Assembly: GCF_003171655.1 (NCBI RefSeq)
Contig: NZ_QFZL01000007.1
Coordinates: 62,001-126,000, forward strand
Source of the DNA: Stakelama portus
GTDB taxonomy: Bacteria; Pseudomonadota; Alphaproteobacteria; Sphingomonadales; Sphingomonadaceae
Direction of reading: 5' to 3'
DNA: 64,000 bases
The notes under the pieces are model-generated. The model saw only the letters and a program-made list of their open reading frames with translations. It was not told where the DNA came from and made no database searches. The first letter of the stretch is position 1. Every line of letters begins with the position of its first letter. Below are positions 63,783 through 64,000 of this stretch, piece by piece. Made by a program: the position numbers and the translations under genes.

Positions 63783-64000
63783 ATGGGCAAGGATCAGGGC
63801 GGTTTCATCTGGTACGAACTGATGACGCCGGACATTTCGGCCGCACGCACCTTCTATCAGGCGGTACTTGGCTGGTCGGTGCCGGAGGCGGGCCATCCGC
63901 CGGTCGATTATCGCGAAATCGCGGCGCCCGATGGCGGCATGGTCGGCGGGATGCTGCCGCTCTCGCCTGAAATGCTCTCCGGCGGAGCAAAACCTGGCTG
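63783..64000 (+). CDS. VOC family protein (cut by the right edge)
   Basis: The frame from ATG 63783 is open to the edge, giving 72 codons: MGKDQGGFIWYELMTPDISA..., then FYQAVLGWSVPEAG and GGMVGGMLPLSPEM. This is the first half-repeat of the two-domain VOC proteins (27-kDa antigen CFP30B-like), which start with F-WYEL-T-D. It follows the DUF1428 gene by 11 bases, so it belongs to the same operon. Confidence 0.85.
   Translation, partial: MGKDQGGFIWYELMTPDISAARTFYQAVLGWSVPEAGHPPVDYREIAAPDGGMVGGMLPLSPEMLSGGAKPG

Overview
This window looks like chromosomal DNA of a GC-rich alphaproteobacterium of the Sphingomonadaceae (Sphingomonas/Sphingopyxis-like). The evidence is the F0 ATP synthase operon with both b and b' subunits, an HWE-kinase bacteriophytochrome, an NrsF/ECF sigma pair, CobS/CobT, a PiuC/TonB-receptor iron module, and REP-type repeats of the kind common in sphingomonads. 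The genus assignment is inference. I found no rRNA gene, tRNA gene or CRISPR array.

Layout. 1-6.9 kb: a transglutaminase-like DUF3857 protein cut by the left edge, uvrC, and a periplasmic S41-type protein flanked by two small secreted paralogues. 6.9-9.7 kb: the F0 operon (atpI-B-E-b'-b) on the minus strand. 9.9-13.6 kb: ydbH-ynbE-ydbL, an envelope lipid-homeostasis operon. 13.7-19.7 kb: radC, an EF-hand protein, then purB-bphO-bphP in a tight series. 19.66-21.01 kb: an IS5-family element with a decayed transposase and a passenger gene, inserted exactly at the bphP stop codon. 21-27.8 kb: an HxlR regulator with a divergent FMN reductase, a glycine-zipper protein, dnaK-dnaJ-lipoprotein, and a PCu(A)C copper chaperone. 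27.9-31.0 kb: a TbpB-like surface lipoprotein with its Slam-type outer-membrane translocon. 31-34.9 kb: a Pro/Arg-rich lipoprotein, NrsF plus ECF sigma, and DUF1993.

34.9-45.0 kb is the accessory heart of the window. uvrA, with a small UVR-motif gene in front of it, sits between two defence-like modules. On the left is a nuclease-methyltransferase fusion overlapping an Mrr-like endonuclease gene. On the right is an AT-richer OLD-family ATPase/TOPRIM nuclease followed by a stand-alone WYL-domain protein. uvrA carries an in-frame REPIN-like insertion, and directly after its stop codon lies a short relic of a second UvrA C-terminus. This suggests the right-hand module arrived through rearrangement at the 3' end of uvrA.

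45.2-48.6 kb: a small membrane protein, a cold-shock gene, OsmC, a long stretch with no convincing gene, and a DUF985 cupin. 48.6-54.9 kb: an iron-uptake locus (PepSY, DUF2271, DUF4198, ApbE, TonB-dependent siderophore receptor, PiuC) with two matching Fur-box-like palindromes. 55-61 kb: an RHH protein, cobT, several small proteins and cobS. 61-64 kb: an HxlR regulator divergent from a VOC-DoxX-GST-DUF1428-VOC gene series that runs off the right edge.
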